In this document: piece by piece, positions 10,936 to 23,153 of the stretch
Position numbering within the stretch: position 1 is the first letter of the stretch
How the letters are laid out: each line of letters opens with the position of its first letter
From: Hypericum androsaemum
Taxonomy: Eukaryota > Streptophyta > Magnoliopsida > Malpighiales > Hypericaceae
NCBI GenBank assembly: GCA_963995505.1
Contig: OZ023195.1
Location: forward strand, 5,662,109 to 5,726,108
Direction: 5' to 3'
Length of the DNA stretch: 64,000 bases
Notes under the pieces: model-generated
Told to the model about the DNA's origin: nothing
Databases searched by the model: none
What the model saw: the letters and a program-made list of their open reading frames with translations, nothing else
Position numbers and translations under genes: made by a program

Positions 10936-13385
10936 TATATGGTAAGTTCGAATTTAAAACAAATATTTTGATATGAGATAGTTTGGACAAAAATACTTTA
11001 ATTTCTTATGCTATCGTTGGATTAGGTTACCTGATGTATCGGCCGAGACATGAATAAAGGTATGGCGACATCAACGGACCCAACGGCTCCTTCCTAAGGA
11101 GAGAGAAACAAAGGGGGAGAAGGGAGAAACGAGAGAAGATTAGTGACTGTTAATTTCTTTTACCAAAAGAACCTATGGAACTTCCGTTGTTAAAACAAAA
11201 AATCAAGAGAGATTGATATTAAGGAATGCCGCTTATCAATCTCATTAGGGTAGAGCACCAATATACACAAGGTGAATACAACAACCTGTTTAAGTTAGAC
11301 AACTCGAAAAACCCTAGATGTAATTGACGGTACGACTTGGGGTCTACGTAACCATAATTACAGACTTGGTAATTACGTAACCTAGTTACATTACAATATT
11401 GACATACTTCAATATAAAAAACAATCCAGCTAAATTATTTTTTCGAGGCCACTTTTTTTTTAGAAGAGTGGGACGAAAAGGAAATACATAGACATTATAA
11501 GAATACGTACAAGAAAATTCATACTGAAGACAACAAAGTGGCATGAGTGAAAGCGATAGTCGGACGAAAAACTATTAGAGCCAGCGACCTAAGCGGAATA
11601 CTACCGAGTCAAATGTCGGCAAACAAACACAAGACTATATCAGAGACGCAACCTCGTAAAATAGAGCATTTGAATGCATACAAAATGCACGCAAATGAGA
11701 ACTAAGGTCAAACGAATTCACCTAAGATAAATTTATCCACCTGTATCAACATGAAAGGTATCGAGATCCATACGGACCTCAGATCAAGCCAAAGCTGATC
11801 TGCACAAAACACCCACAACAAGACACTAAACAGATGTGGCAAAAGCTTGGCAACAGTCAGATTACTAACCAAATGAGTAAAATGACCGAGATCAACAAGC
11901 AGAAACAAAACCAACGCATGAGTAAAATTATAGACATGAAAAACAACATATAAACTTAAAAAGAAAGCTGAAATAACCATCCGGGGGCTAGGTCTACGTT
12001 AACCAAACCACCCCCACACCACCACACAACAGCAAACTCCCCGGGCGTGCCGGAGAAGAAGCGTGCTTGCTCCAGTGGGGCGAGCTCCAGAGGAGTTGAA
12101 GATGCACCGAGCACAGGACAAGACGGCTAAGTCACAGGCGGAGCGCACAAAGTCGAGGGCAACGGACAAGCAGAAATCTTGGAGGTGGCCGGATCTGGTA
12201 TGGAGGTGTTCGGATCTAGGTTTAGAGGCTCTGAGGCCGTTTACTTGACAGCACGTTCAAGTTAATTACATAATCCCTCAAACAAAGATACTCTGTCAAC
12301 TTGTAACACCATCGTCGATGAACGGACCATTACATTTTTGATAGGATTAAATGTTTATGTTTCCACCGGACCAACAGCAATCAAATTAACGGACCATTAA
12401 TTTTTCGGCTCGTATCCAGTTACTTCTCGTACATTTCATATCCTTACGAACAAATGAGTGGTTAATTTGTTCGCCTTTACTTGGGATCATTTGATTAGCT
12501 TTTTTTTTTAGGGATTAAAAAAAAAGCTAACTTTTGTTTGCTGTTGTATATGTTGAAAAAAAAAGCTTTCGTTAGCTAACTTTTGTATATGTTGAAGTAA
12601 TATTTTGGTAATATAAATTACTCAATTGTGAAAACAAGTTAAGCCAGCGGATGAAAATGCGCAACGTGCTGGATGATCACTGAAAGCGCGTTATACATTA
12701 ATATGGGACGACTCAAATAGTAAAGTATGAAAAAATGATGCAAGGAAGAGTGAATTGCACGATAAAGTTCACCTTATTATCCCGGTGGTTCTCTTTTTTA
12801 CACATAAATATTAGTAGTTCTAAAGTCTAATATCTATTAACTTTAGTTATTTGAAATATTTTGTATGCATGTCATTAATTTAATTTTTATGTTAAATCAC
12901 ATTATTAATTTTATCTGAACACCTTTGATTTTATCCGCTCCATATTTTAGTCCAAATGCTACTGATTTTTTTCATTCTTCCTCAAATAAATGAAGTGTCA
13001 TTGACACCTTTGACATTGAGCTTGGGCCAAGAGAAAAAGGAAATCACAAATTAGCCCTTGCAAGTTGCAATGAGCAACCCTTTGACGTTGACACCTTTCC
13101 GAAAATGACAACATTAAAAATGTACGGCGACAAACCCAACGGGTAAACCAAGGTAACTGATTTTCAATCAGGCTCCACATCCCAATATTGCAATTCTATC
13201 AGGAGATATTCTTTCTTTAAATTCGCTCTGAACACGATATTAAAAAATCAATTCCATTAAGAAATATTGGTAATGAAATACAATAAAACATAACAAGGCA
13301 TAGATCATGTAGAATCCGTTTTGATATTCAACTTCGAAGACAAAATATCACCCAAAAAAAATGTGAAATATAATTGGATATACCA
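10936..13385. other. Intergenic with a possible retroposed fragment
   Basis: No gene seen. A poly-T run at about 11452-11461, followed by 800 bases ending GC-rich near 12240 and bracketed by GAGGCC on both sides, could be a minus-strand LINE or SINE fragment. This is weak. Confidence 0.3.
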
Positions 13386-13394
13386 ACAAATTAA

Positions 13395-14452
13395 GAAAAA
13401 ATTACTGTGTAGCCTCTCGGGTTTGCTTAAATATACTCAAAAATCTCCCCTTTTTGCAAAATACACGCCAAAATCTCTCTAGTTTGTTTTTATTATACTT
13501 TTGGGTCCCTAACTTACGTCAGCGGCTCTTTTTTTAATTTTTGTCATAGAAATGACCAAAATATCCTTAAAAAAATTACAATGCCGGACATGACCCAACA
13601 ACCCAGAATCAGTCGTCGCCAAGTCCTTGAACTTCGTCTTCGTCGTCGCCTTAAGAAATTGAACTTCGTCTCCGCGAAATTGAACTCAGCGGACCTAGAA
13701 GCTTAGGAACACGTTGCCCTCCTTTTCCACCTCGTCATCGACCTCTTCCACGATCTATCTCCCATCCCCCTAAACTCTAAATCCCTGATACCGAAGAAGC
13801 AAATAGAAGGAGGAGAGGAGTCATCCGACATCGCTCGTACGGAAATCGAGCTAGATCCCCAATCCCCAATCCTTGGCTCTCTCATACGAAAATCAAGCTG
13901 GATCCCCAATCCCCAAACAATTAATATTTCACGAGGAAGCTAGTTCTCTGGACGAAAATTAAACGCCGTAAGCTTCACGAGGTAGCTCTCCCACACGTTG
14001 TGCGTCCTCCATGATCTCGAGATCACGAAATTGAGATCCGCCCTTCAGTCGCTTCCTCGTTGATTTTGCGCCGGAGGGGGCTGGTGGCATCGCTTCCTCC
14101 GTCCGTGGTTAGGTTGTTGCTCCACGGCGGAGTCGAGGAACGGATGATGTAGTTCGTCGGTGATCGTGCTCATCGATAACCATGATTTTCCGGTTCGATT
14201 TGGAAGAGGTTGGAGAATTCTGGGCGGAGGAGGACTCGCCGGCGACGAGAGGAAGAATGTGCTTTTTTTTTTTCTAAGAGTATTTTGGTCATTTCATTGA
14301 CAAATAAATTGGAAAAAAGAGCTTCTAATGTGCGATAGGGACCCGAAAGTATAATAAAATCAAACAAGAGGAACGTCGGCGTATATTTTACAAACAGGGA
14401 AGACTTTTAAGTATATTTAAACAAACTCGAAGAGCTACACAATAATTTTCCC
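13395..14452. mobile_element. Non-autonomous Mutator-like element (family A, copy 1)
   Basis: Long terminal inverted repeats: the left arm (GAAAAAATTACTGTGTAG, later TTTATTATACTTTTGGGTCCC) is matched inverted by the right arm (GGGACCCGAAAGTATAATAAAA ... CTACACAATAATTTTCCC, in parts). The flanks ACAAATTAA (13386-13394) and AAAAATTAA (14453-14461) agree in eight of nine bases. A 9-bp duplication is typical of Mutator. The GC-rich centre (about 13570-14250) has no transposase and no recognisable gene. Confidence 0.75.
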
Positions 14453-14461
14453 AAAAATTAA

Positions 14462-15330
14462 ACTTTGAGATTTTGACCGGAGAGAATCAAAACTGCCAAC
14501 CTTCTATTTTTTTTGGAAGGCCAACCTTATATTGGCTAAGCATCAACGATGCCTTATTTTCTTCCCCGAAAAAACGATGCCTTATTTTAGTTTTATCTTT
14601 TTGGTAATTCCAACGGCCTTATTTTATATCCAAAGAAAATGACAATTTCATTAAAAAAACAAAACATTAGACAGTAATTATGACTATTTTCCATCACATT
14701 TAACTATCATAACTTACCCACAGTTCGCGTGAATTTTTCGGTTAAATTTTGAAAGGATTCAATATTTTTAACGCGTCATTTCTTAAGAAAAAGGCTTGAA
14801 GAGCACGAAATATAATCTTACGATGCCAATATAAAAATTAGAAATAGGAAATAAACTCATACAACCCATTATAAATACAATACATTGTAAAATTCAATAA
14901 CGAGATTAATTTTTTTAGTGTAAACAACGAGATTAGTTCAATTGATCATAAACTTGAATGTATTTAGAAAAATACGAATTTAAATATTACAAAAATATCT
15001 CTTGAATAGGAACCCAGATTTTTGTTATCACAATAGTAATTATTTTCAAAATTTCAATTTTGTCTAGAGAGGTGAATTTTTGCCCGACCAAAAGAAATAG
15101 TAATTGTTTTCAAAATAGGAAAAGAAAGATCCGGTTTCTTGTTCTGACGCGTTAAAATATCAACGATGTAGAGGAAAAAGCGAACGGAAAAAAAAAAGCA
15201 AGCATCCAAAGCACACTCTCCCCCTCTTGCTTCCTGTCTACACCTTCCTTACCGGCCGACCCGCCGGCTCCCCTCTCTCTCTCCCGCCTCCATTTTTCGA
15301 ATCTAGATTAGTCGTTCGAATACCGATAGA
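14462..15330. other. Intergenic, no gene seen
   Basis: AT-rich spacer and upstream region of the DnaJ gene. A C/T-rich stretch at 15218-15292 may belong to the promoter. Confidence 0.55.
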
Positions 15331-15336
15331 TATAAA
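15331..15336 (+). promoter_or_regulatory. TATA box of the DnaJ gene
   Basis: TATAAA lies 138 bases before the ATG at 15469. A TTCCCGAA half-pair downstream is too weak to call a heat-shock element. Confidence 0.4.
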
Positions 15337-15468
15337 CCGCAAAATATTCTTTCTCATCGAGAATTCCCGAACACACGCCATCCTTGATCACTAAACGAGC
15401 GGAGAGAAAAGAAACGGTTATTTCCATATCGAGTTAGGAGCCAAACAAGGAAGGAAGGGGAGAAGAGA

Positions 15469-16630
15469 ATGGGAGTGGACTACTACAACGTGCTTAAGGT
15501 GAAACCGTCGGCAACCGACGAGGATCTGAGGAAGGCGTACAAGAGGCTGGCGATGAGGTGGCACCCGGACAAGAACATCGCCGACGCCGACGACAACAGG
15601 CTCCTCGAGGCCGAGGCCAAGTTCAAGCAAATCTCCGAGGCCTACGACGTCCTCTCCGATCCCCGAAAGCGCCAGATCTATGATCTCCATGGCGAGGAAG
15701 GCCTCCAGTCGTTCGACGACCGATCGTCCCCCTACAGGACCAGGAGGAACGCGGCCGCCGCTCCATTCCGCGATGCCGAGGACATCTTCCAGGAGTTTTT
15801 CGGCGACGCACCGTCCGGGAAGCCGGATTGCGGTAGGAAGACGACGCCTAATGGCAACCACCACCAGCCGCCGCCGATCGAGAGCAAGCTGGTGTGTAGC
15901 TTGGAGGAGCTCTACAACGGCGCGCGTCGCAAGATGCGTATTTCCCGTTCTGTCCCCGATGACTTCGGGTAATCTATTTATGTCAATATTCCTATAATCA
16001 TCCATTAAAAATAAGATTAGAGAATTTTCGATTTTATAGAAGATACAGATAGCGATAGTTTCTGATTTATTTTACGATCTTGTGATTTTGTCTCCGTAAT
16101 TGGGATTTTTTTTAAATTCCGTTTTTGGAGATTCGTCAATATTACTGTTTTTAGCCGATTATTGTTTATTATTTAATAGGAGGCCGAAGACGGTTGAGGA
16201 GATACTAAAGATAGACATAAAGCCGGGGTGGAAGAAGGGGACGAAGATCACGTTCCCGGAGAAAGGCAACGCGGAGCCCGGAGGCGTCGCTCCGGCGGAC
16301 CTCGTATTCGTCGTCGACGAGAAGCCTCACCCGGTGTTCAAGCGGGAAGGCAACGATCTCGTGGTCAACGAGAAGGTCTCCCTGCTGGAGGCGCTCACCG
16401 GGAAGGCCGTTGACTTGACCACCCTGGACGGGAGGCCCCTGGCGATCCAGGTCGCTGACGTCATCAGGCCGGGCCACGAGGTGGCGATCGACAACGAAGG
16501 GATGCCGGTATCCAAGGAGCCCAAGCGGAAGGGGAAGCTGAGGATCCGGTTCGAGGTTGTGTTCCCTTCCAGGCTCTCAGAGGCGCAAAAGTCTGATCTG
16601 AGGAGGGTGCTTGGTGGAATGGAGGTCTAG
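15469..16630 (+). CDS. Type II DnaJ/HSP40 co-chaperone (DNAJB1/SIS1-like)
   Basis: Exons 15469-15968 and 16180-16630 encode 316 aa. The J domain (residues 3-75) starts [20 protein letters not shown] and has the HPD tripeptide at 32-34, which stimulates Hsp70 ATPase. A C-terminal peptide-binding region begins at [12 protein letters not shown] (about 138) and continues through [18 protein letters not shown] and [16 protein letters not shown]. There is no CxxCxGxG zinc finger, hence type II. The usual long Gly/Phe linker is replaced by a short Arg/Ala-rich segment holding [12 protein letters not shown]. It is probably a cytosolic or nuclear Hsp70 partner. The 211-bp intron has GT-AG ends and splits a Gly codon. 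Confidence 0.93.
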
Positions 16631-18012
16631 TTCCAAGTCAAAGCGGTTGAAACTATGATCGTGCAATGTAACTTCATGAAGATGTAAATAGTTCTGTTAT
16701 GGTTTTCTTTTTCTTTTTCTTTTTTCCTTTTTGCACTGATATAACTTAGCTGTTGTTGTCCCGGCCGGCCGCCACGGAGATGACCCTTAGCCTTTTAAAC
16801 GAAGCAGTATACTGTTTAATTACTTGATCTAATTGCAATTTATTTGCTTTAGGAAAGAGAACAATAACTTTTGTGCTTAATAGCTCTGGAGATGGATCAT
16901 GTATACGACGATGAATTGACATTTGTTCCCGGATTCGAGTTCCGAATTTCGGGGATTAGCTTTTCTGTTGGTGGAGTACTGTTAGCTCGTTCATGAGTTG
17001 TAGTAGTCCATGGTGTTGTTAGTTGGATGAGATAATTAATATACTTCATTAAGTTGCATGATTGTTGCCCGACGCTGAATTATTGGTTGCAGCAATTGCA
17101 AGTAGGTGGTAGTAGTTCAAGTGAGTGATTGATGACGCCTATTGTTCTAGGGTAGGGGGTAACCCAAAAATGCAAATTGCTTTAGGTTTCGTGCATCTCT
17201 CTCGCTTACCACGACGAGTCTCGAACCGTGGAAGAGTGGCTATGTTGGTAAGCAGAGGCTCCTGCTTCATTATTCTTGTTCGTTCGTTTCAATCTACGAG
17301 CAATCAATCTCGACGAGACAAAACTCACTCACAATTAGTACCACAAGGATGGTGCTCTCTGCCTTTATATCTTTCCCCGAAGTTGAGCTGGTTTGATATT
17401 GCTCGATAAAAAGTACTACTAGTTGCGTACTTGCGTTCTTAGAATCCAATATTCCACCGTGACAGATCCAATCATTCATCCACTCGAATGTCGACGCCTA
17501 TTAAATCAGGATTCTTGATCTCGAGTTCTACGAATACATTAATATTAGAACCTTTGTCTCTACTTGAGATCTTCCAAGTTTGAACACAAATTAATCATCT
17601 CAATTAATGTCCGAAAATTATGCGGTTTCAACTAAAAATTGCCGGTGAATGTGTTAGGCTTATTCCGCCAGCTGTGAGATTATTGACTGCCACACAATAG
17701 AACTTAAACTGCTAATAGATGATTCTATATGATGTGGAACTCCATGGCTGTTTTTGCTACCTTTCCTCCTTGTGGTCATCATTTTTTAAAAGACATTTCG
17801 TGTTTGTATGGTGCGAATTTGTCTTTTCAGCTACAAGAGATCACCTGTCCTAATTATTTTTTTAATATAGGCAACCATTGAAGTTTCCGAAGTGGATTAA
17901 ATGTTAAAGAAACTCGGTCGTCATATTTTTCCACGATTATTGCATCTATCCCTTGTGACTATTAGTATAGGAACAGCTACGGCAGCTCTACTGTGATTTG
18001 ATGGTATTGTGA
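16631..18012. other. Intergenic, no gene seen
   Basis: Holds the 3' UTR of the DnaJ gene (T-rich run near 16706-16735), then unassigned spacer. Confidence 0.55.
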
Positions 18013-18020
18013 AATAACTA

Positions 18021-18961
18021 GGGTTTTTGTCAAATATGGTGTTAATGTACAAGTTTATTTATCAATATGGTGTTACTGTTAAAAAAATTTCCAAAATGGT
18101 GTTCCTTTCTTAGATCGAAAAAAAATTTCGACCTAGGGAGCGCAGGTCGAAATTTTTTTTCGACCTGGGACCAAATCAAAATTTTTTTTGACTTCCGTAG
18201 TCGAAAGAATCTTTTCGACCTGGGACCAAAAGCGAAAAAAAATTTCGACCTGGGACCAAAATCGAAAATATTTTTCGACCTAGGAATATTATTGCACTGT
18301 AGCAAATAGTAAAATCGTACTGTAGCACAAAAATGGAAAAAAGTGACGAATATAATGCAAGTACACTGTAGCAACATTATTTTTGTTAACATAATGAAAA
18401 ATCTAAAAAAACTCGAAAATGGGTCTTAGGATTCTAAGACCCATTTTTTGAGTTTTGTAGATTTTTTATTATTTTAACAAAAATAATGTTGCTACAGTAC
18501 AAAAATAATCTACAACCCATTTTTGAAAATTTTTTAGATTTTTTATTATTTTAACAAAAATAATGGTTATATAGTACGAAAATTTTCAAAAATAGAAGAA
18601 TCTAAGACCCATTCTCAACTTTTTTAGATTTTTCATTATGGTAACAAAAATTTTCAAAAATGCTACAGTAAGAAGATTTTCACTATTTGCTACAATACAC
18701 ATATTTTTCAAAAATGCTACAGTTCGAAGATTTTTCACTATTTGCTACAGTGCTTGGTCCGGGTCGAAATTTATTTTCGATTTTGGTCCTAGGTCGAAAA
18801 TATTCTTTCGACTACGGAAGTCAAAAAAAATTTCAATTTGGTCCCAGGTCGAGGTTGAAATTTTTTTTCGACCTGAGAAACACCATTTTGAAAATTTTTT
18901 AAACAGTAACACTATATTAGTAAATAAACTTGTACAGTAACACCATATTAGGCAAAAACCC
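18021..18961. mobile_element. Palindromic non-autonomous DNA transposon
   Basis: The ends are GGGTTTTTG and CAAAAACCC. Imperfect inverted repeats of about 300 bp read into the element, carrying CAATATGGTGTTACTG and repeated TCGACCTGGGACC / TCGAAAAAAAATT units. The centre has further palindromes (GGGTCTTAGGATTCTAAGACCC around 18421). Flanks AATAACTA occur at 18013-18020 and 18962-18969. An 8-bp duplication suggests hAT, and 9 with one mismatch suggests Mutator. There is no transposase. Confidence 0.75.
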
Positions 18962-18969
18962 AATAACTA

Positions 18970-19333
18970 ATTCAAGTTTGACACTACAAAAAATTTCGTA
19001 ATAAACAAGGAATATGATTAGACAAGGACACGCTAAAATGATGGCCGATAGCCCAACTTTTCTGGCCAGGCCCAGGCAACCCCAAAGTCTTTTTTTTAAT
19101 GGGCCTAACCCTTCTATTGGTAAATTCAGATTTCAATGGAAATGCGTCATCACCCATAATTGATACTCGATAGAACAACCTAAAAAGGGTGACCAGGATG
19201 GCGTCCATTCATCAACAGAAACCCACATTCACAAGAGGTTCCATAGCAAAGCAAAAACGAGGAATATTCAACTACCACCCGTGAAAGAAACTACTAAGAT
19301 GACACCCTAGAGAAAGCCCTACGAGCATTGGCA
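18970..19333. other. Intergenic / 3' flank of the RGG protein gene
   Basis: Probable 3' UTR and terminator region of the minus-strand gene that ends at 19334. Nothing else seen. Confidence 0.5.
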
Positions 19334-21898
19334 TCACGATGCGACGCCTACATTGGCCGGGGAATGACCACCTTGAACCGGGCCACGGTTGTTATAAGGG
19401 TGTCCACCTCCCCTGCCACCTCTTCCCCTACTGTTCTGATAGTTCCTAGGATAGTAGTTTCCAGGTTGGTCATAGTACTGGCCGCGACCATTCTGGTATG
19501 GTCCACCACCTCCCCTGCCACCAATCCGACCACCACGACCATTTGGATAACCTCTACCTCCGCCCCTCCCACCACCACGACCACCTCTGTGGTTCTGGTA
19601 GTTCCTTCGAGAGTTATTGGTTTGCTCTTCGCCATCAACCTCCGTTTGATTCTGATCGACTTCTGCTGATTGTGTAGCAGACTCTGGGTCACCTAAGACC
19701 ACCTCGTCATGATTTTCCGTCTCCTGTTCGCCCTGCAATAGTACATCCGACCACATAAATATTAATTGAGTGATGCCAGAGTTAACAAGGGAACGATAAA
19801 TCATGATATATAAGCTGGCAGGTACCTTCTGAAGTTCTTCGTCAGGGCTAGATTGAATATCGGTAGCTTTGTGACTTTGGAAGTATTTAGTTGCATCTTC
19901 CTCCTAAAATCAAGAATTATTCAGGAACTTTCTCAGAAAAATATGCAATCAGATTAACTAGGTGGTAACCTTACAGAACAGAAGATTCCAAGTGGCTAGA
20001 ATTTTGTACCAACGATCTCCCTAGGCTAAAAAAAGAACAAGACACCAAACCAGTTCTGTTTCTCTCAACGAAGCCAATGAAGTTGCACCTATGTTATATA
20101 GACGGCGCCCCGACTAAAGCTAAAAAATCATGAAATGTTTTAAAATCACTTACTATGTTTATATCCGCATGAAAATGTCAAAGCAGAGGATGTAAAGCAT
20201 GCCCGATTTTGATACTATATATTATGACCTTCATTGTTACATTAGCTAGAGCTTGTACAACAGATAAAACAGCAAACAACAAAAATAAATTGTGCTCAAA
20301 TGACACGAAGACAGCAGAAGATAAAGCAACCAAAGAAGATCGGGTACTCCCTGATGCAAGGCTATGAATTCAAGTAACATGGAGTCGTCACAAGAACAAA
20401 ACAAGACTACCATAGTGAAAAATTCGAGCAGCATAATAGCCTCTACAATAAGGGGAAGTTGTGTAAATTTTAGAACTGAATAGGCGGATAGTAACAGCAA
20501 GCACTATGCATCCCTTTTTACCATGAGACAAAACTTGCACTTTTCATCTAAAAAATTTGTTTGTGTCTCTTAGCCTTACTTTTTTTTGTGTGTGGGGTCT
20601 CTTAGCCTTACTAAGGTAGCAAGGAAAACACAGGTTTAAACACTTAGCACGGTACAGTTCACAAACTGCTTCCATTGCAACTTTTGCAGGCATGAAACAA
20701 ACAATGAAATGAGTCAGACAAAAGAAGTAAGAGCAATTGTTTGTCTACTCTACAGCTACTAGAAAAGAAGCCAAAATTTAGTTTCGAGTTGCAAACAAGA
20801 GGTGGCGATACTCGGTAGCATCAGACTACTGGAAGAACAATCGAGGAAGAGCACAAGATAACTACATTCCTTGCTAAAATCTATTCATCTAAAAAATGGC
20901 AGAACAGGCAAGAAAAATCTAAACTATCCACTCCACAACAAACCGATCCCACATTGCAACAGAGAAACAAAATCGGCGTTAAACTACCCAATCCTCCAAA
21001 ACACAAAACAGAGAAGAGCAATGCATTACCTCCAGCTGGTAATGGCCAGCAGCAGCAGAGCCCTCCACCTGCTCAGCCACCGAAATGGGAACTCCCTGCA
21101 CGGGCACCTCAAAAGGCACATAGCTGCCAGCGATCTCGACAGGGCCCTTCATCTCCGGCGTGGTGGTAAAATAATCCGAAGCCATGATCTTATTAAGCTT
21201 CTCCCGCAACCCGGAGTCTGCCAAAACAGGAAAAAAGTCAAAACTTTACGAACTTGAACAGATAAAATGCATTGTTGTCAGTAAACAAGGTCTGTACATG
21301 ACACATTGGCGTTGGGGTCGAGGGGCTGCTGGGAGTTGGAGAGCCAGAGCTTGGCGTGGTCGAGGCAACACCTAAGGGCGTCCTTGTGAGACAAGCCGGA
21401 GTCCGGAGGGCGGGAAATGAGTAAGCCGCTGAGGCCGGAGATGAGGTCGAGGTCCCTCTCCCCGAGCAGATCATCAGCCTCATCCGTGACAACGTCATAC
21501 GTGAGGCAGCACCCGCGCTCGTGTGTCCTTGTCAGCATCGTAGCAGTGAACTCCCCCTGCGGCTTCACATCGAAGAGAGACCCGAAATAGATGACCGGGA
21601 GGAGGTCCTCGAGTTCAGATTCGCCGTCCTCGTCGTTTCTCCTCGGGGGCGGCGGGGCGAGGGAGAGCTCCTCGGCGAGGGCGGAGGCGAGTGGGGCGCG
21701 GAGCTTGTCGAGCTCGTCGATGGAGGCGAGGAGGGAGGGCTTGGACTTGAGGACCTCCTCCTGCTCCTTGTTGATGGGCTTCCCCTGGGCTATGGCCTCC
21801 TCCATCTGGGAGATTCGGTTCAGCTTCTTCCTTAGGGCTCGTACCCGCTTGCTGATTACGCTCAGCACCGGACCCTCCTCCCTCGTCGTCTCCGCCAT
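19334..21898 (-). CDS. Caprin-like, RGG-rich RNA-binding protein (At1g27090-type glycine-rich protein)
   Basis: Four exons on the minus strand: 21898-21298, 21217-21030, 19903-19826 and 19732-19334, giving 421 aa. The phases close, although the first donor was chosen partly on phase. The N-terminus (SVISKRVRALRKKLNRI, then ISQMEEAIAQGKPINKEQEE, residues about 11-60) resembles the helical dimerisation region of animal caprin. An acidic middle leads to a C-terminal tail of about 90 residues full of RGG/GGRG and YQN repeats, typical of RNA-binding and stress-granule proteins. Arabidopsis At1g27090, in the same gene order, is annotated glycine-rich protein (from memory). An RNA-granule role is inferred. 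Intron 2 is 1.1 kb and its interior looks non-coding. Confidence 0.82.
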
Positions 21899-22370
21899 TT
21901 CCTTTCTCGGGGTTGACTTTTGGAGGTTTGACTCTCTATTGGCGGACACCACCTAGCCTAGGTGGTGGAGTGATGTGAGAGAGCGGCGGGGGGTTTTAGA
22001 TTTTTCGGGAGAGGGAGAGTGGAGGGAGGAGGGGGTTAGGGGTTTTTGTTTTGTTTTAGATGATTATTGTTATTTGTGGGCGATGTTTCCTTTGGTTTAG
22101 GATTTTTTGTTGTTGGTAAAAATGAAAGTCTTATATTCACTAATCTTTATTAACCACATGCTAAAATACTATAACGATTAACGAGGTAAAACAATCCTCT
22201 TCAGCTCATCAAAATATACATCCATTAATTCTTTGGCTTAGGATTACCCAACTTTATATATTTTCAAATCTGATATTTATCGAATAATTTAAATTTGGGC
22301 CTGATAATAATAATGGCGAGTAAGTGTGACTGCCGATTTATTTTCCCTTCAGTTTCCTTAGAAATACATG
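21899..22370. other. Promoter/5' UTR region of the RGG protein gene
   Basis: G/A-rich leader on the plus strand (21961-22040), then AT-rich spacer. No gene. Confidence 0.5.
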
Positions 22371-22372
22371 TA

Positions 22373-22935
22373 CAGTAAAATATATGTAAAGTGATTTTTT
22401 ATAGGGTGATAATCTCTCTAAATTGATAAAAAAATTTGGTCCCGAGTCAGGATTAGTGTTAAAATTTAATAACCCCTCTATCGTAATAATTAATACTTTT
22501 TCAAAAAAAATTTAGTGTTAAATTTTAGTCCCAATTTTTGCATAAATTGATATTTTTGAATAAATACATGTATTTTTACATACTTTACAAATACAAAAAA
22601 ATATTTTAAGACACTAGTTTGTGCTAGACTTGCTTGTTTCGTAAATTTTACATAATTATTTATCTTCTCAATTGTCTTCAAATGGTCATTATGATCGTTG
22701 TCTTGTTGTAAGAAAATATCACAATCGAGTGTAATATTTGAATAATGCTATAAATCAAGATTTTAGGTAATTTGAATACAGACAAAGTAATTTTTTGGTA
22801 TTTACATATTAATTGTTAAAAACAAAATTTTAATATTTTTGGAAGAAAAAAATTTAAACCTCTCTTATGTGATAACATCTCTCTAAAGTGATATTTTTCT
22901 AGTCCCAACGATATCACTTTATAAAATTTTTACTG
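22373..22935. mobile_element. Emigrant-like (pogo/Tc1-mariner) MITE, copy 1
   Basis: Ends CAGTAAAA and TTTTACTG are flanked by TA on both sides (22371-22372 and 22936-22937). The sub-terminal TAAAGTGAT / ATCACTTTA also pair as inverted repeats. The CAGTAAAA start and TA target duplication match the Emigrant family of plants. 563 bp, no transposase. Confidence 0.75.
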
Positions 22936-23153
22936 TATTTCGTACTTTGCGAAAACTAATTTCCTTATCAACATATTACTCTGTTTATAGTAAATTCACA
23001 TATGGTTGGATGGTATCATTAATTCCTTTAATTAGCAAAAACTAACTATTTGTAGTCGCACAACTACATAGTCTCTAGTGGGACTAAATATTATTTTAAT
23101 ATAATTTTACACCAAAAGGTATATTTTTTATAATTAGTTAAATCTTATATATA

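Noticed and set aside
11452..12245. Minus-strand LINE or SINE with poly-T start
   Set aside because: The flanking GAGGCC match is only six bases and no domain is recognisable.
15350..15385. Heat-shock element upstream of the DnaJ gene
   Set aside because: Only one TTCnnGAA pair, downstream of the TATA box; a functional element normally needs three or more units upstream.
19328..19669. Plus-strand 113-aa frame
   Set aside because: Antisense shadow of the RGG-coding exon on the minus strand.
21951..21953. Upstream start for the caprin-like protein giving an extra 18 residues
   Set aside because: The codon is GTG, not ATG; the ATG at 21898 begins MAETT, which I judged the natural start.
21521..21956. 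Plus-strand Glu/Ser-rich frames
   Set aside because: Antisense to exon 1 of the caprin-like gene, which has family-like motifs.
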